Shown here piece by piece: positions 1 to 10,432 of a stretch of DNA of 64,000 nt. Origin of the DNA: an uncultured SAR86 cluster bacterium. Lineage in GTDB: Bacteria > Pseudomonadota > Gammaproteobacteria > Magnimaribacterales > D2472. Each line of letters opens with the position of its first letter. The stretch's first letter is position 1. Both the position numbers and the translations under genes were made by a program. The notes beneath the pieces are model-generated. The model searched no databases. It was not told the DNA's origin and saw only the letters and a list, made by a program, of their open reading frames with translations. The stretch spans positions 23,390 to 87,389 of the forward strand of contig CACNUA010000004.1 of the NCBI GenBank assembly GCA_902623535.1, given 5' to 3'.

Positions 1-195
1 GGTGATTACAACAGTGCTACTTTAAGTTTAAACGTACAATTTCTAAGGGCAGGTGAGCCAGGTCCTTTTGAGGCTATAGGTAAGATTAATAAACTTGGAA
101 GATCGATTGTTTTTACCTCAAGCGAACTATTCCAAAATGATAAGTTGATTGCAACTGCAACTGCTTCAAATATGTTGATACCACTAAATGAATGA
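1..195 (+). CDS. PaaI/hotdog-like thioesterase, C-terminal fragment (starts before window)
   Basis: Frame 1 open from base 1 to TGA at 193-195: GDYNSATLSLNVQFLRAGEPGPFEAIGKINKLGRSIVFTSSELFQNDKLIATATASNML; hotdog-type C-terminus. Confidence 0.6.
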   Translation, partial: GDYNSATLSLNVQFLRAGEPGPFEAIGKINKLGRSIVFTSSELFQNDKLIATATASNMLIPLNE

Positions 196-1270
196 TCAAT
201 CTAAAAAATTTTTAAATTCTATAAAGCCAATAGAACCTTTTAATGTAAGTAATTTACCTCCCGAACCCTCATATTCAGCTCTATACTCTTGGGTTGCTCA
301 TCCTGAAATTGATGGGTATCACCAAATAGTTCCCAAAGGTGAGAACTCAATTTCAAAATCCATGAAAGATATCGATGTATTTTTTATTCACCCAACAGGT
401 TTTTTTGGAAAGAATTGGAATGGACCAGTTGATCGTAATCATGCTTGCTTTCAAAGATCTGAGATTTATATGGCTTCTCAAGCTTCAAGTTTTTATGAGT
501 CCTGTAATATCTATGCACCTGAGTATAGACAGGCAACATATTATAGTTTTTTTGATTTAGAAGGTAATGGTTATCAAGCTCAGGATGTTGCTTATTCTGA
601 TATTGAAAGAGCTTTTGATTATTATATGGAGCACCACAATAGTGGTAGACCCTTTTTTATTGCATCTCACAGCCAAGGATCTTTGCATGCACAAAGATTA
701 ATTTATAATCTTATTGCTGGTAAAGAGCTTACCAATCAATTTATCGCAGCTTATCTTATTGGTTATATAGTTCCATTAAAACATTTCGATCTATTATTTA
801 CTGGACTTAAAAATTCAAATTCTTTAAATGATACTCAGTCTATAATTTCATGGGGTGCAGGTGTTGAGGGTTTTACAAGACCTAGAGCACATGCTATGTA
901 CTGGACGCCAGACGAGTGGATTAGAGAAGCAATGGAGCAACCATTGGTATGTCAAAATCCGATAACTTGGAATAGTTCGAATGAGTGGGTAACAAACACA
1001 AATCAAATTTCTATTAGATTAAAATCCTCTGAAATCAAAGCTTTAGATTACTACGCTACACAACATGCACAGTCAAAAATTTCGATTGAGTACACTGATG
1101 TCACAGAGATGGAAGTGCGTGTTAGCCCAAATCATATGATTGAATTAAGAGGCCCGCTTATTGATAAAGTTAGTAAGCTCACTGCAAACGGTGATTTACA
1201 TAATTTTGATATTCAACTTTTCTGGAAAGCCATAAGAAATAATATCAAAGATCGTATTGCATCAATCTAG
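188..1270 (+). CDS. DUF3089-family alpha/beta hydrolase-like protein
   Basis: 360 aa ORF with HPTGFF...SHSQGS nucleophile-elbow-like motif, DUF3089-like. Confidence 0.7.
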   Translation: MNDQSKKFLNSIKPIEPFNVSNLPPEPSYSALYSWVAHPEIDGYHQIVPKGENSISKSMKDIDVFFIHPTGFFGKNWNGPVDRNHACFQRSEIYMASQASSFYESCNIYAPEYRQATYYSFFDLEGNGYQAQDVAYSDIERAFDYYMEHHNSGRPFFIASHSQGSLHAQRLIYNLIAGKELTNQFIAAYLIGYIVPLKHFDLLFTGLKNSNSLNDTQSIISWGAGVEGFTRPRAHAMYWTPDEWIREAMEQPLVCQNPITWNSSNEWVTNTNQISIRLKSSEIKALDYYATQHAQSKISIEYTDVTEMEVRVSPNHMIELRGPLIDKVSKLTANGDLHNFDIQLFWKAIRNNIKDRIASI

Positions 1271-1272
1271 TT

Positions 1273-2673
1273 ATGGTTACCAATCAAGAAAAATTCTTTT
1301 ATGGGATTGGAGCTTCAGCGAATGGAATTAAAACCGATGCTTTTACGTATTTTTTACTCTTCTTTTATTCAAACATAATAGGGCTTTCACCTGGTCTTTC
1401 TTCATTAGCAATTTTTATTGCCTTGTGTGTGGATGCGGTAACAGATCCACTGATGGGCGTAATCTCTGATCGAACTAATCATAAAAATGGTCGTCGTCAT
1501 CCATACTTTTTGCTTGGAATACTCCCAATGTCGTTATCTTATTTCATGCTTTTTGCTATTAATTCTGATTGGGGCTTTTCCCAAACACAGTTATTTTTAT
1601 GGATGTTAATCTTCACAATTTTTACACGGCTTGGCATAACTCTTTTTGATGTACCGCATAGATCTCTAGGTAGTGAGATGTCCCAATCCTATTCTGAACG
1701 AACCAGCATTTTCTCATGGCGTGAATTACTGCAAACAGCTGGGGGACTTACTAATGCTTTACTGGCTTATTCAGTTTTCTTTCGTGCTACAAATGAATAT
1801 AAAGTAGGACTACTAAATCCAGAGCCATGGATTTACTATGGTATTACTGGTGCGTGCTTGATGGCCATTGTTGTCTTAATAACTTACTTTGGAACATTAC
1901 ACTACAAACATAACAGGAATGCTGTTCAGAGTTATTCATTGGGCGATTTAATTAAACAGATTCTCACAGCCTTAAAAAACAGAAACTTTATATTATTCTT
2001 TTTTGGATATTTATTTATTGCTTCAAGTTGGGGAATTAGCAGTTCATTACAGCTTTATGTGACAACATATTTTTGGGAGTTTGAAACCTCAATGTTAACG
2101 TTCTTTATTCCAATCTATGCCTTTGCTACTTTCAGTGCATTTTTAATCTTGAACCTATTTTCATCAAAATTTGAAAAAAGAAATCTGTTAATGATTGCTA
2201 TATTTATTGCCGCTTTTATTAATGCATTACCGTTCCCGCTAGCTATATTTGGATTATTACCAGAGTTTGGATCATGGATATTATTTTTTGCTACCGCTCC
2301 TTTTTTATTCGTGACAAGTACAGGATTAGTAGCTTCAGCAATCATAAGGGAGTCAATGTTAGGAGACATAAGTGATGAGGTTCAATTAAACACAGGATTT
2401 GGACAAGAGGGCTTAATGTATGCAAGTTCCTCCTTCATTGGCAAACTTAATACAGGATTAGGTATTTTGTTATCAGGTCTTTTATTGGAGTTGATAAACT
2501 TTCCACAAGGTCAAGATGCTATTCCTGATGCAAATCAAATATTTAATTTAGCTTTAACGCAAGGACCATTTGTTAGTTTATTGATGATCATTCCATTTTT
2601 TATTTTCTATTTTTATAAAATTGATAGAAAACGCCACAATGAAATTATCTCTGAAATTAAAAAAAAGCTATAA
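1273..2673 (+). CDS. MFS transporter, GPH (glycoside-pentoside-hexuronide:cation symporter)-like
   Basis: 466 aa, 12 TM-like; DAVTDPLMGVISDRTNHKNGRRHPYFLLG motif. Confidence 0.8.
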   Translation: MVTNQEKFFYGIGASANGIKTDAFTYFLLFFYSNIIGLSPGLSSLAIFIALCVDAVTDPLMGVISDRTNHKNGRRHPYFLLGILPMSLSYFMLFAINSDWGFSQTQLFLWMLIFTIFTRLGITLFDVPHRSLGSEMSQSYSERTSIFSWRELLQTAGGLTNALLAYSVFFRATNEYKVGLLNPEPWIYYGITGACLMAIVVLITYFGTLHYKHNRNAVQSYSLGDLIKQILTALKNRNFILFFFGYLFIASSWGISSSLQLYVTTYFWEFETSMLTFFIPIYAFATFSAFLILNLFSSKFEKRNLLMIAIFIAAFINALPFPLAIFGLLPEFGSWILFFATAPFLFVTSTGLVASAIIRESMLGDISDEVQLNTGFGQEGLMYASSSFIGKLNTGLGILLSGLLLELINFPQGQDAIPDANQIFNLALTQGPFVSLLMIIPFFIFYFYKIDRKRHNEIISEIKKKL

Positions 2674-2689
2674 TAATTTGATTCACATC

Positions 2690-3295
2690 ATGGAAGCGCT
2701 GGAAACCACAAAATATAACCTTAAAGCTCAGTCTATCATTGAGTCAGCTGTCTTTAATTTTAATCGAAATGGATTTCACGGTACCTCTTTAGAGGACATC
2801 ACCAAAAGCTTAAATATGACTGATAAATCTATTTATTATTATTTCAAAAACAAAGAAGACTTATTTATTGCTGCTTTGCATCAAACACAAGAAAGCCTTT
2901 GTTTAGCAATAACTGAAGCCAAAGCATTGAAGGTAAATGCATTGGAAAAAATACAATTTTTAGCCACACAATGCGCCTCGATTGATGGCTTAGAGCTTTT
3001 AAGTAATGTACCTCTCGAAGTCACCAAACATAAGCTCTATCCAAAAATTGAAAAACGCTTAAAAAAACATCATCAAATTACTATTGATTTTTTTGAGATG
3101 GGGCAGAAAGATAAATCCATCATTAAAGGCAATCCTGTTGATCAATGGACGCTTTATACCGGAGGCTTTTTAGCTTACTTTAATTGGTATAAATTTGTTG
3201 ATAGAACCAAAGTCGATTACCAAAAACAAATTGACGACATGAGATTTATGATTGAAAGAGCTTTTTCAACTGCTTATAAAAAAAGTCATGATTAA
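2690..3295 (+). CDS. TetR/AcrR-family transcriptional regulator
   Basis: N-terminal HTH FNRNGFHGTSLEDITKSLNMTDKSIYYYFKNKEDLF; start placed at internal ATG 2690 rather than 2621, which lies inside the MFS gene. Confidence 0.85.
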   Translation: MEALETTKYNLKAQSIIESAVFNFNRNGFHGTSLEDITKSLNMTDKSIYYYFKNKEDLFIAALHQTQESLCLAITEAKALKVNALEKIQFLATQCASIDGLELLSNVPLEVTKHKLYPKIEKRLKKHHQITIDFFEMGQKDKSIIKGNPVDQWTLYTGGFLAYFNWYKFVDRTKVDYQKQIDDMRFMIERAFSTAYKKSHD

Positions 3296-3536
3296 GCTAC
3301 CACATATTATTACATTGATGCTTTGGGCCTTTGGATTGGTTAATTTGTTTGAGCCTTTTAATGGTTTATTTGGGCTCATAGCCACTTTCGTTTTTTATTT
3401 ACTCTTAATAGCGCACATAGTAGAAATATTCATTTTTAATAACAAAATTAAATCTCACTCCATCTCATATCCATATGGGTTACTTATGACATTGCTTTAT
3501 GGAGTGATCTATCTAAATACATTAGACAAAAAATAA
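3288..3536 (+). CDS. DUF1145-like small membrane protein
   Basis: MIKLPHIITLMLWAFGLVNLFEPFNG..., about 3 TM segments; start moved to ATG 3288. Confidence 0.5.
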   Translation: MIKLPHIITLMLWAFGLVNLFEPFNGLFGLIATFVFYLLLIAHIVEIFIFNNKIKSHSISYPYGLLMTLLYGVIYLNTLDKK

Positions 3537-3539
3537 TCC

Positions 3540-4889
3540 ATGAATACTCCTGCAGAGGGATTCATTCCTAAAGGATCTCGCGGGGTTTGGCTTTTGGCAT
3601 GGCCATCAATTATTACTAATTTACTTTATGCAACAGGATCCATAATTGCCATAAAAATTGTTGGGCAATTTGGATCTGATGAAATTGCTGCTGCGGTAAC
3701 CGGCCAAAGAATCTCATTTATATTACAGGCTGTTCTTTCAGGGGTCTTGGCTGGTACAACAGCATTGGTAGCACGTAACTGGGGAGCACAGAATTACAAT
3801 AATGCCAGTCAATTTATTGTTACAACGGTTCAGTTAGTGTTAGTTTTATCAGTGCTAACAAGTATCTTTGTACATAGATATGCGTATGATATTTCCTTCT
3901 TTTTTGCTCTAAGAGGTGATGCACTTAATTATTCATCAGAGTACCTTAAAGTTTTATCCCCATATTTTATTTTCTATGGTCTAGGTATTGCTCTTATTAC
4001 TGCTCTAAGAGCAGTTGGAGACGTCAAAACTCCTCTCATAATTGCAATAATTATGAATATCTCTGGTGTCTTTTTTATGATTGTCTTAGCAAATGGTTAC
4101 TTAGGATTTAAAAATTATGGTTATCTAGGTGCTGCTTTGGGGAATGGCATTTCATACCTTGTTGGTGGAGTATGCATAATTATTGCATGGGTATCTGGTT
4201 TATTATCCGTAAGACCAAAAAATTATTTAGGAATTAATTTCTCTCAAATAAAAGAAATCCTTTTTGTTGGTTATCCAGCTGCCTTAGAGCAAGTTATTTT
4301 TCAGTTTGGCATTACTGCTTTTTTAATACTTGTTTCATATTACGGTACCGATGCCTATGCAGCATATGGAATTGGCGTTCAGATCCTTTCATTTTCTTTT
4401 GTTATTGGATTTGGATTTTCCATTGCTGGAGCAACACTCGTTGGTCAGCATTTGGGTGCATTAGATGTTAATCAAGCAAGAAGATCAGGTTGGGGCGCTA
4501 TGCGACTTTCAATTATTTCTATGTCCCTGTTTGGGCTACTAATTTCATTATTTGCAGAGCCACTAGCGTATTTTATGATCAATGACGAGTCAGTTGTTAG
4601 ATTAACAGTTCTATTTATTTGGCTACTAGGTTCCATGCAGCCATTTATGGCAATTGAATTTTCTTTAGGTGGTGCTCTGAGGGGAGCCGGGGATACCAAA
4701 ACTCCATTAATGATTACTTTGACTTGTTTGGTATTGATTAGGGTAAGCCTTGCTGGTCTATTCTTTTATTTTTCGTTACCAGTTGAGTATATTTTTGCTA
4801 GTTTGCTTGCTGATTATATAGTTAAAGGTTTCCTCTATACCTATAGTTTCCGTTCAGGAAAATGGGTGCACGCAATAAAATCAACTTAA
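3540..4889 (+). CDS. MATE-family efflux transporter
   Basis: 449 aa, MATE-like repeats, LGGALRGAGDTKTPL motif. Confidence 0.85.
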   Translation: MNTPAEGFIPKGSRGVWLLAWPSIITNLLYATGSIIAIKIVGQFGSDEIAAAVTGQRISFILQAVLSGVLAGTTALVARNWGAQNYNNASQFIVTTVQLVLVLSVLTSIFVHRYAYDISFFFALRGDALNYSSEYLKVLSPYFIFYGLGIALITALRAVGDVKTPLIIAIIMNISGVFFMIVLANGYLGFKNYGYLGAALGNGISYLVGGVCIIIAWVSGLLSVRPKNYLGINFSQIKEILFVGYPAALEQVIFQFGITAFLILVSYYGTDAYAAYGIGVQILSFSFVIGFGFSIAGATLVGQHLGALDVNQARRSGWGAMRLSIISMSLFGLLISLFAEPLAYFMINDESVVRLTVLFIWLLGSMQPFMAIEFSLGGALRGAGDTKTPLMITLTCLVLIRVSLAGLFFYFSLPVEYIFASLLADYIVKGFLYTYSFRSGKWVHAIKST

Positions 4890-6290
4890 ACGCGGATTTG
4901 TCTTAATGATCCTTTTCCATAAACGTTTTTCATCTGGATTAGGATTTTTTGAACTTAGATTATTAAAGAATTTTTCTAAGCATTCGTAGAATTTTTCCTG
5001 ATCATTTAAATTAGAATTAAATTTATCTTGTAATACCTTAAGGTTAATTTTGTCTCTAATTGACTGATCTTTTTTTAATGAATCCACATTAGCATGGATT
5101 TCAATTTCAATTACTGCCTCAGTTAAGAGATTCTTATCATTATTAAAATTAGATTTTTCAACCATCTGTCTAATTTTATGAGGAATTGAATCCATATCCT
5201 CAAGATTTTCAATTTTATCTATTAGTGATTCAAAATCTTTTAACTTATTCTTTTTCTTCTCCTCAGCTGCTTTGGTTTTTATACCTAAAAGATATTTATT
5301 TACTTCAGTAAATTCTTTAGATTTAGAGGCATGTTTAATAGTTTGCAGGAAAGACTCGATATCATTTGGTGAAGAGTTACTTAATTCATCTTTAATATAT
5401 TTTTTTAGTAATAAAATCTCTTTATCAGCCATTGCCTTTTTTTCAGCATAGAATTTATCTGCTGCTGCATTCAATTCTTTCCATAACCTATCATCATTTT
5501 TTCTTCCAGCAGATTGAATTCTTTGAAATTGATTTTTAATTTCTAAAAAAGCTTTAATGTTTTCAGAGTTATCTTCATGACTAAGCTCACTTACTTTTGT
5601 TATTAGATTTTCTTTTGAAAGCTTATTGCTTGATTCTATTGTCTTAAGATGATCAAAAATTGGTTTTCTTGCAGCTGAGAATTCTTGTTTTAAGTGCTTG
5701 AAGTCATCATCACGAACAGGAGCAAACTTTTGCCATTCATCAAATTGATTCTTTAAATATTTATACAGATTTTTATTTTTTTTGAAGTCGCTACTTTGTA
5801 CATATGAGTTAATTGATGCAATTATTTCTCTGCGCTTGTTGGCATTTTCAATTTTTATACTATCAAGCTCCGCAAAGAATTCTTCACAGGGCTGCCATGC
5901 TTTATCAGTTAGAGTTTTAAACTCCTCCCATTGATCTCTACTAGCAGGTCTACTTGAATTATCTAGTTGTTGCCATTTTGTTTGGATTTCATGTATTTTG
6001 TTTGCCTGATCTCTAGGTTTAAGCTCACCAGAATCATTAATTAAGGCCTGGACTTCTTTAATCATTTCAGCTCTCTTAGGATTTACGGCGAAGGATGAAA
6101 CATCATTGAAATATCGCGATTGAGCTAAAACAAAATTATGTTTATGTCTAAGCTTATTTGGTACTGATGGTAGCGATTTTAAGTCTTGGTTGAGGCTTTT
6201 AAGTAATTTTTGACCTGCCTTAATTGAACCATCATTAAAGTGAGACTCGATAGCTTCTATCTTTTGAAATAAATCTTTATGTGATCCCAC
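4881..6290 (-). CDS. DUF349-domain protein
   Basis: Repeated charged helical W-x(n)-F-xxx(A/T) units such as KWQQLDNSSRPASRDQWEEFKTLTDKAW and EWQKFAPVRDDDFKHLKQEFSAARKPIF. Confidence 0.7.
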   Translation of the reverse strand: MGSHKDLFQKIEAIESHFNDGSIKAGQKLLKSLNQDLKSLPSVPNKLRHKHNFVLAQSRYFNDVSSFAVNPKRAEMIKEVQALINDSGELKPRDQANKIHEIQTKWQQLDNSSRPASRDQWEEFKTLTDKAWQPCEEFFAELDSIKIENANKRREIIASINSYVQSSDFKKNKNLYKYLKNQFDEWQKFAPVRDDDFKHLKQEFSAARKPIFDHLKTIESSNKLSKENLITKVSELSHEDNSENIKAFLEIKNQFQRIQSAGRKNDDRLWKELNAAADKFYAEKKAMADKEILLLKKYIKDELSNSSPNDIESFLQTIKHASKSKEFTEVNKYLLGIKTKAAEEKKKNKLKDFESLIDKIENLEDMDSIPHKIRQMVEKSNFNNDKNLLTEAVIEIEIHANVDSLKKDQSIRDKINLKVLQDKFNSNLNDQEKFYECLEKFFNNLSSKNPNPDEKRLWKRIIKTNPRLS

Positions 6291-6326
6291 TTTTTGTATC
6301 CGATGAAGTTTATAATTAGTAGTTCA

Positions 6327-7334
6327 ATGAAAAAAAGAATTTTAACAGGTATTACCACAACTGGTATCCCTCATATTGGAAATTTTTTTGGTGCTATTAA
6401 GCCTGCTGTAGAATTATCTGCGTCTAATGACGCAGAATCTTTTTTATTTTTAGCTGATTTACACGCAATTATTAAACAAAATGATCACTCTGCAATTGAG
6501 GATTCTGTTAAGAATGTTGCTCTTGCTTGGCTGTCAGCAGGACTTAATCCTGATAACACATATTTTTACAGACAATCAGATATTCCTGAAATAAGTGAGC
6601 TAGCATGGATTTTGGGTTGCGTTACTTCGAAAGGCCTAATAAATCGGTCGCATGCGTATAAAGCAGCTGTTGATCAGAATAAATCTAATAATTTAGATGA
6701 TGATAAAGCAATCACCATGGGCTTATTTTCTTATCCGGTATTGATGGCAGCAGATATATTAATTTTTAATGCAACACATGTCCCAGTTGGAAGTGATCAA
6801 ATTCAGCACCTTGAAATGACTAGAGATATCGCAGGTAGATTCAATCATATTTATAAAAATGATCTCTTTAATCTCCCAGAGGCTATTACAAATGATGATG
6901 CAAAGACAATACCGGGTCTTGATGGAAGAAAAATGAGCAAGTCGTACAACAATGTCATACCTTTCTTATGTCCAGAGAAAGAACTTCAAAAAGGAGTGAT
7001 GCGAATCGTTACTAATTCACTTGAGCCTGGTGTTAAAAAAGACACAAAAGACTGTAATTTATTTACGATTTATTCATCATTTGCTTCAAATGATCAGATT
7101 AATGCCTTAAAGAAACTTTATGCTGATGGGGTGGGTTGGGGTGAAGCTAAAAAATTAGTATTTAATGACTTAAATGCAATCATAGAACCAGTGAGGGATC
7201 GTTATTTTGACTTGTTGCAAAAACCTGATTATTTAAATGACGTTCTTGATCACGGCTCTTCAAAAGTGACTCCAATAGCTAAAGAACTTTTAGAGAAGGT
7301 TAGAGATCTAGTCGGCATCAAAAAAATCAGTTAA
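6327..7334 (+). CDS. trpS: Tryptophanyl-tRNA synthetase
   Basis: HIGNFFGA (HIGH-type) and GRKMSKSYNN (KMSKS) motifs; likely start at ATG 6327. Confidence 0.95.
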   Translation: MKKRILTGITTTGIPHIGNFFGAIKPAVELSASNDAESFLFLADLHAIIKQNDHSAIEDSVKNVALAWLSAGLNPDNTYFYRQSDIPEISELAWILGCVTSKGLINRSHAYKAAVDQNKSNNLDDDKAITMGLFSYPVLMAADILIFNATHVPVGSDQIQHLEMTRDIAGRFNHIYKNDLFNLPEAITNDDAKTIPGLDGRKMSKSYNNVIPFLCPEKELQKGVMRIVTNSLEPGVKKDTKDCNLFTIYSSFASNDQINALKKLYADGVGWGEAKKLVFNDLNAIIEPVRDRYFDLLQKPDYLNDVLDHGSSKVTPIAKELLEKVRDLVGIKKIS

Positions 7335-7339
7335 TAAAC

Positions 7340-8536
7340 ATGAATAACCATCTTTATTGGCTAAAATTTGGCCTATTTTCAGTGGGTCTAGGCCAATCAT
7401 TTGCCTTTGTGCTTGTACCACCACTTGCAAGAGATCTTGGTTTATCAGAAATACAAACATCCACTATTTTTGCAATCTCTGCAGTTGCTTGGGCCATTAC
7501 AAGTGCATCTTGGGGTAGAGCATCAGATAATTTTGGTAGAAGAAATATTGCAGTAATTGGTTTAATTGGGTATTCAATTTCCATAATCGCATTGATAACC
7601 CCTTTATTTCTTGTAGAGCAAAATCTTCTAGCTTTTGTATACCTTTTTCCTTCGTTGATACTTGGGAGGTTAATAAATGGCCTAATTGGCTCTGCTACAA
7701 GACCTGCATCATTTGCTTATTTAGCTGATATAACACCACCTGAAAAAAGAACAGTTAAATTTGCCCGTATGGAGTCTAGTTTCTTGGCGGGAACCGTTCT
7801 AGGCCCTCTAATTGGCGGATTTTTATTCTTATTTTCACAATCACTTCCGTTTTATTTGTTTGCAGCTTGTGCATTGATAGCTGCATTTCAACTATATCTA
7901 AAAATGCCAAATACAAAAATATCTACTGATACTGCAAATGAGATAAATACTATCTCTTTTAGAGATGCTAATGTTTGGCCATTTTTATTTTTTGCAGCAC
8001 TTATAAGCTTCTGCCAAGCATCTTTACTTCAAAGTATTGGTTTTTATATAACAGATATTTTTAGCGATTTACCAGACTTACCTCTAATTATAAGTATTTG
8101 CTTCGCAATCCTTTCAATTTCAACTATCATTTCTCAATATTTATTTACAGATTTATTTGGCTTAGATAATTCTAAGTTACTCAAATACGGTATTTTAATT
8201 GTATTAATTTCATATTTGATTGCTGCTTACTCTAGTTCGATAGCTATTTTTTACTTCGCAATAATACTAAATGGTATCGGTTCAGGAATGATCAGACCGG
8301 CCAATGCTTCAGCACTTTCGCTTGCACAAAGTCCAGAAAATCAAGGTTCTGCTGCTGGTTATCTAGGCTCTGTAATACCTATTGGACACATGCTAACTCC
8401 TGTTGTTGCGATGCCCATTTACCAAATTGATCCTACTTATTTATATATATTTAGCGCAATGTTATGTTTTATCGCAGCAATCTTTATAATAATAAATCCA
8501 ACAATGAAATCAGTAAAACTTTTAGAAAATGAGTAA
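7340..8536 (+). CDS. MFS transporter (TetA/MdtG-like drug efflux type)
   Basis: 398 aa; WGRASDNFGRRN MFS loop motif, 12 TM-like. Confidence 0.8.
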   Translation: MNNHLYWLKFGLFSVGLGQSFAFVLVPPLARDLGLSEIQTSTIFAISAVAWAITSASWGRASDNFGRRNIAVIGLIGYSISIIALITPLFLVEQNLLAFVYLFPSLILGRLINGLIGSATRPASFAYLADITPPEKRTVKFARMESSFLAGTVLGPLIGGFLFLFSQSLPFYLFAACALIAAFQLYLKMPNTKISTDTANEINTISFRDANVWPFLFFAALISFCQASLLQSIGFYITDIFSDLPDLPLIISICFAILSISTIISQYLFTDLFGLDNSKLLKYGILIVLISYLIAAYSSSIAIFYFAIILNGIGSGMIRPANASALSLAQSPENQGSAAGYLGSVIPIGHMLTPVVAMPIYQIDPTYLYIFSAMLCFIAAIFIIINPTMKSVKLLENE

Positions 8537-9548
8537 ATCTAAAGCATTATTACTTGTAAATTTGGGTACTCCAAATAAGCCCACTTATTTTTCCGTGTTT
8601 AGTTATTTAAGAGAGTTTTTATCTGATTATCGAGTTCTTGATGTGCCTGGTCCAATTCGATTCTTTCTAGTGAATTTCATAATATGTCCATTTAGATCAT
8701 TGAGCAGTTCAAAGCTTTACAAGAAGCTTTGGGAAAGAAATAACTCTGAATCTCCATTGATAAAACATGCAAATGCTCTAAAGAGTATATTAAATAACAG
8801 GTTAAGTGATTATGAGGTTTTTTATGCGATGAGATACCAGAATCCATCTTTAAAAAATGTTATTAACTCAATTATGCAATCCAATCCATCTGAAATAGTT
8901 GTTTTTCCTCTATTTCCTCAGTATGCATCATCTACTACAGGAAGTGTTTTTGAGGCTTTCACAAAAGAACTTTCTAAGTATTGGGTGGTACCAAAAGTTA
9001 CATTTATAAATCAATTTTACACAAATCATAAATTTATTAGTGCATGGGCAAACAAACTGGCAAGTTATGAATTAGATGCATACGATAAGATAGTTTTTTC
9101 TTATCACGGGCTTCCAAATTCGCATGTTGATAAAGTCTATAACAATGGGATGTGTACAGATAGAACTTGTGAATCTGATTTCAATGAAGAAAATAAGTTT
9201 TGTTATAAGGCTGCATCATTTCATACAACGAAACTTATTCAAGAAAGATTGGGATTAAATACAGATAAGTGTATTACATGCTTTCAATCAAGGCTTACTA
9301 AGAATTGGTTAACGCCATTTACAGATAATGTTTTAGAAGAATTAGCAGCTAACAATCATAAGAAGATATTAGTTTTAGCACCTGCCTTTACAGCAGATAA
9401 TCTAGAAACATTAATCGAGATAGATGATGAATATAAAGAATTATTTCTTGAGGCTGGTGGAAAAACTCTTGATTTTGTCGAGTCTCTAAATAACGATGAG
9501 GAATGGGTTCAGGCTATAATTGATATTTTAGGAGAAACTAATGTTTAA
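8529..9548 (+). CDS. hemH: Ferrochelatase
   Basis: KALLLVNLGTPNKPT N-terminus, FSYHGLPNSH, CFQSRLTKNWLTP; 339 aa. Confidence 0.92.
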   Translation: MSKSKALLLVNLGTPNKPTYFSVFSYLREFLSDYRVLDVPGPIRFFLVNFIICPFRSLSSSKLYKKLWERNNSESPLIKHANALKSILNNRLSDYEVFYAMRYQNPSLKNVINSIMQSNPSEIVVFPLFPQYASSTTGSVFEAFTKELSKYWVVPKVTFINQFYTNHKFISAWANKLASYELDAYDKIVFSYHGLPNSHVDKVYNNGMCTDRTCESDFNEENKFCYKAASFHTTKLIQERLGLNTDKCITCFQSRLTKNWLTPFTDNVLEELAANNHKKILVLAPAFTADNLETLIEIDDEYKELFLEAGGKTLDFVESLNNDEEWVQAIIDILGETNV

Positions 9549-10419
9549 GGAAGGCTTATTAAAAGGTAAACGAATCCTCGTAACGGGTGGTGGTACAGGC
9601 CTAGGAAAGGAAATGGCGACACATTATGCGTCATTAGGAGCTGATATTGTTATTTGTGGTAGGCGTTTAAATGTGCTTGAAGAAACTGCCGATGAAATTA
9701 AATCAAATTATAATGTTGATGTATTAGCTCAATCTCTAGATATTAGATCGCCACAGGACGTGGATGATTTTATAGATCAAATATTTGCAACCAAACCGCT
9801 AGATGGGTTGGTAAATAATGCAGCTGGTAACTTTATCTCACCCACGAAAATGCTATCTCCAAGGGGCTTTGACGCAATTGCAAACATTGTGTTTCATGGA
9901 ACTTTCTACGTTACTCATTCAGTTGGACGAAGGTGGATAGAGGCACAACACAAAGGAAATATTATTTCCATTTTAGCAACATGGGTGTGGACTGGATCTC
10001 CTTATGTAGTTCCTTCAGCCATGAGTAAGTCTGCTATCAATGCAATGACAAAATCATTAGCTGTTGAATGGGGTCCTTACAATATTAGGGTTAATGCAAT
10101 TGCACCTGGTCCTTTTCCAACTGAAGGAGCTTGGGCACGTTTAAGTCCAAAAGGAGATTTAGATAATGATAGCTCCTATAGTGCAATCCCGCTTGGCAGA
10201 GTGGGTGAAATGTCAGAATTACAAAACTTGGCATCATTCCTAATGGCAGATGGTTGCGATTATCTAACAGGGCAAACTATTGCTATTGATGGAGCTCAGT
10301 ATATCACTGGCGGAGGTACATTTTCTGGGCTTTCAAAACTCAAAGATTCCGATTGGGAAGAAATTAAAAGTATGATTAAATCTACCAATGAAAAGGATAA
10401 GGCTAATAGAAACACTTAA
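9541..10419 (+). CDS. SDR-family oxidoreductase (2,4-dienoyl-CoA reductase-like)
   Basis: TGGGTGLGKEMA Rossmann motif, NNAAGNF, C-terminal TGQTIAIDGAQYITGGG. Confidence 0.8.
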   Translation: MFKEGLLKGKRILVTGGGTGLGKEMATHYASLGADIVICGRRLNVLEETADEIKSNYNVDVLAQSLDIRSPQDVDDFIDQIFATKPLDGLVNNAAGNFISPTKMLSPRGFDAIANIVFHGTFYVTHSVGRRWIEAQHKGNIISILATWVWTGSPYVVPSAMSKSAINAMTKSLAVEWGPYNIRVNAIAPGPFPTEGAWARLSPKGDLDNDSSYSAIPLGRVGEMSELQNLASFLMADGCDYLTGQTIAIDGAQYITGGGTFSGLSKLKDSDWEEIKSMIKSTNEKDKANRNT

Positions 10420-10432
10420 ATAGGGGGAAGTT

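Noticed and set aside
2115-2369. 84-aa antisense ORF inside the MFS gene
   Set aside because: Shadow ORF opposite a well-supported coding sequence; no recognisable domain.
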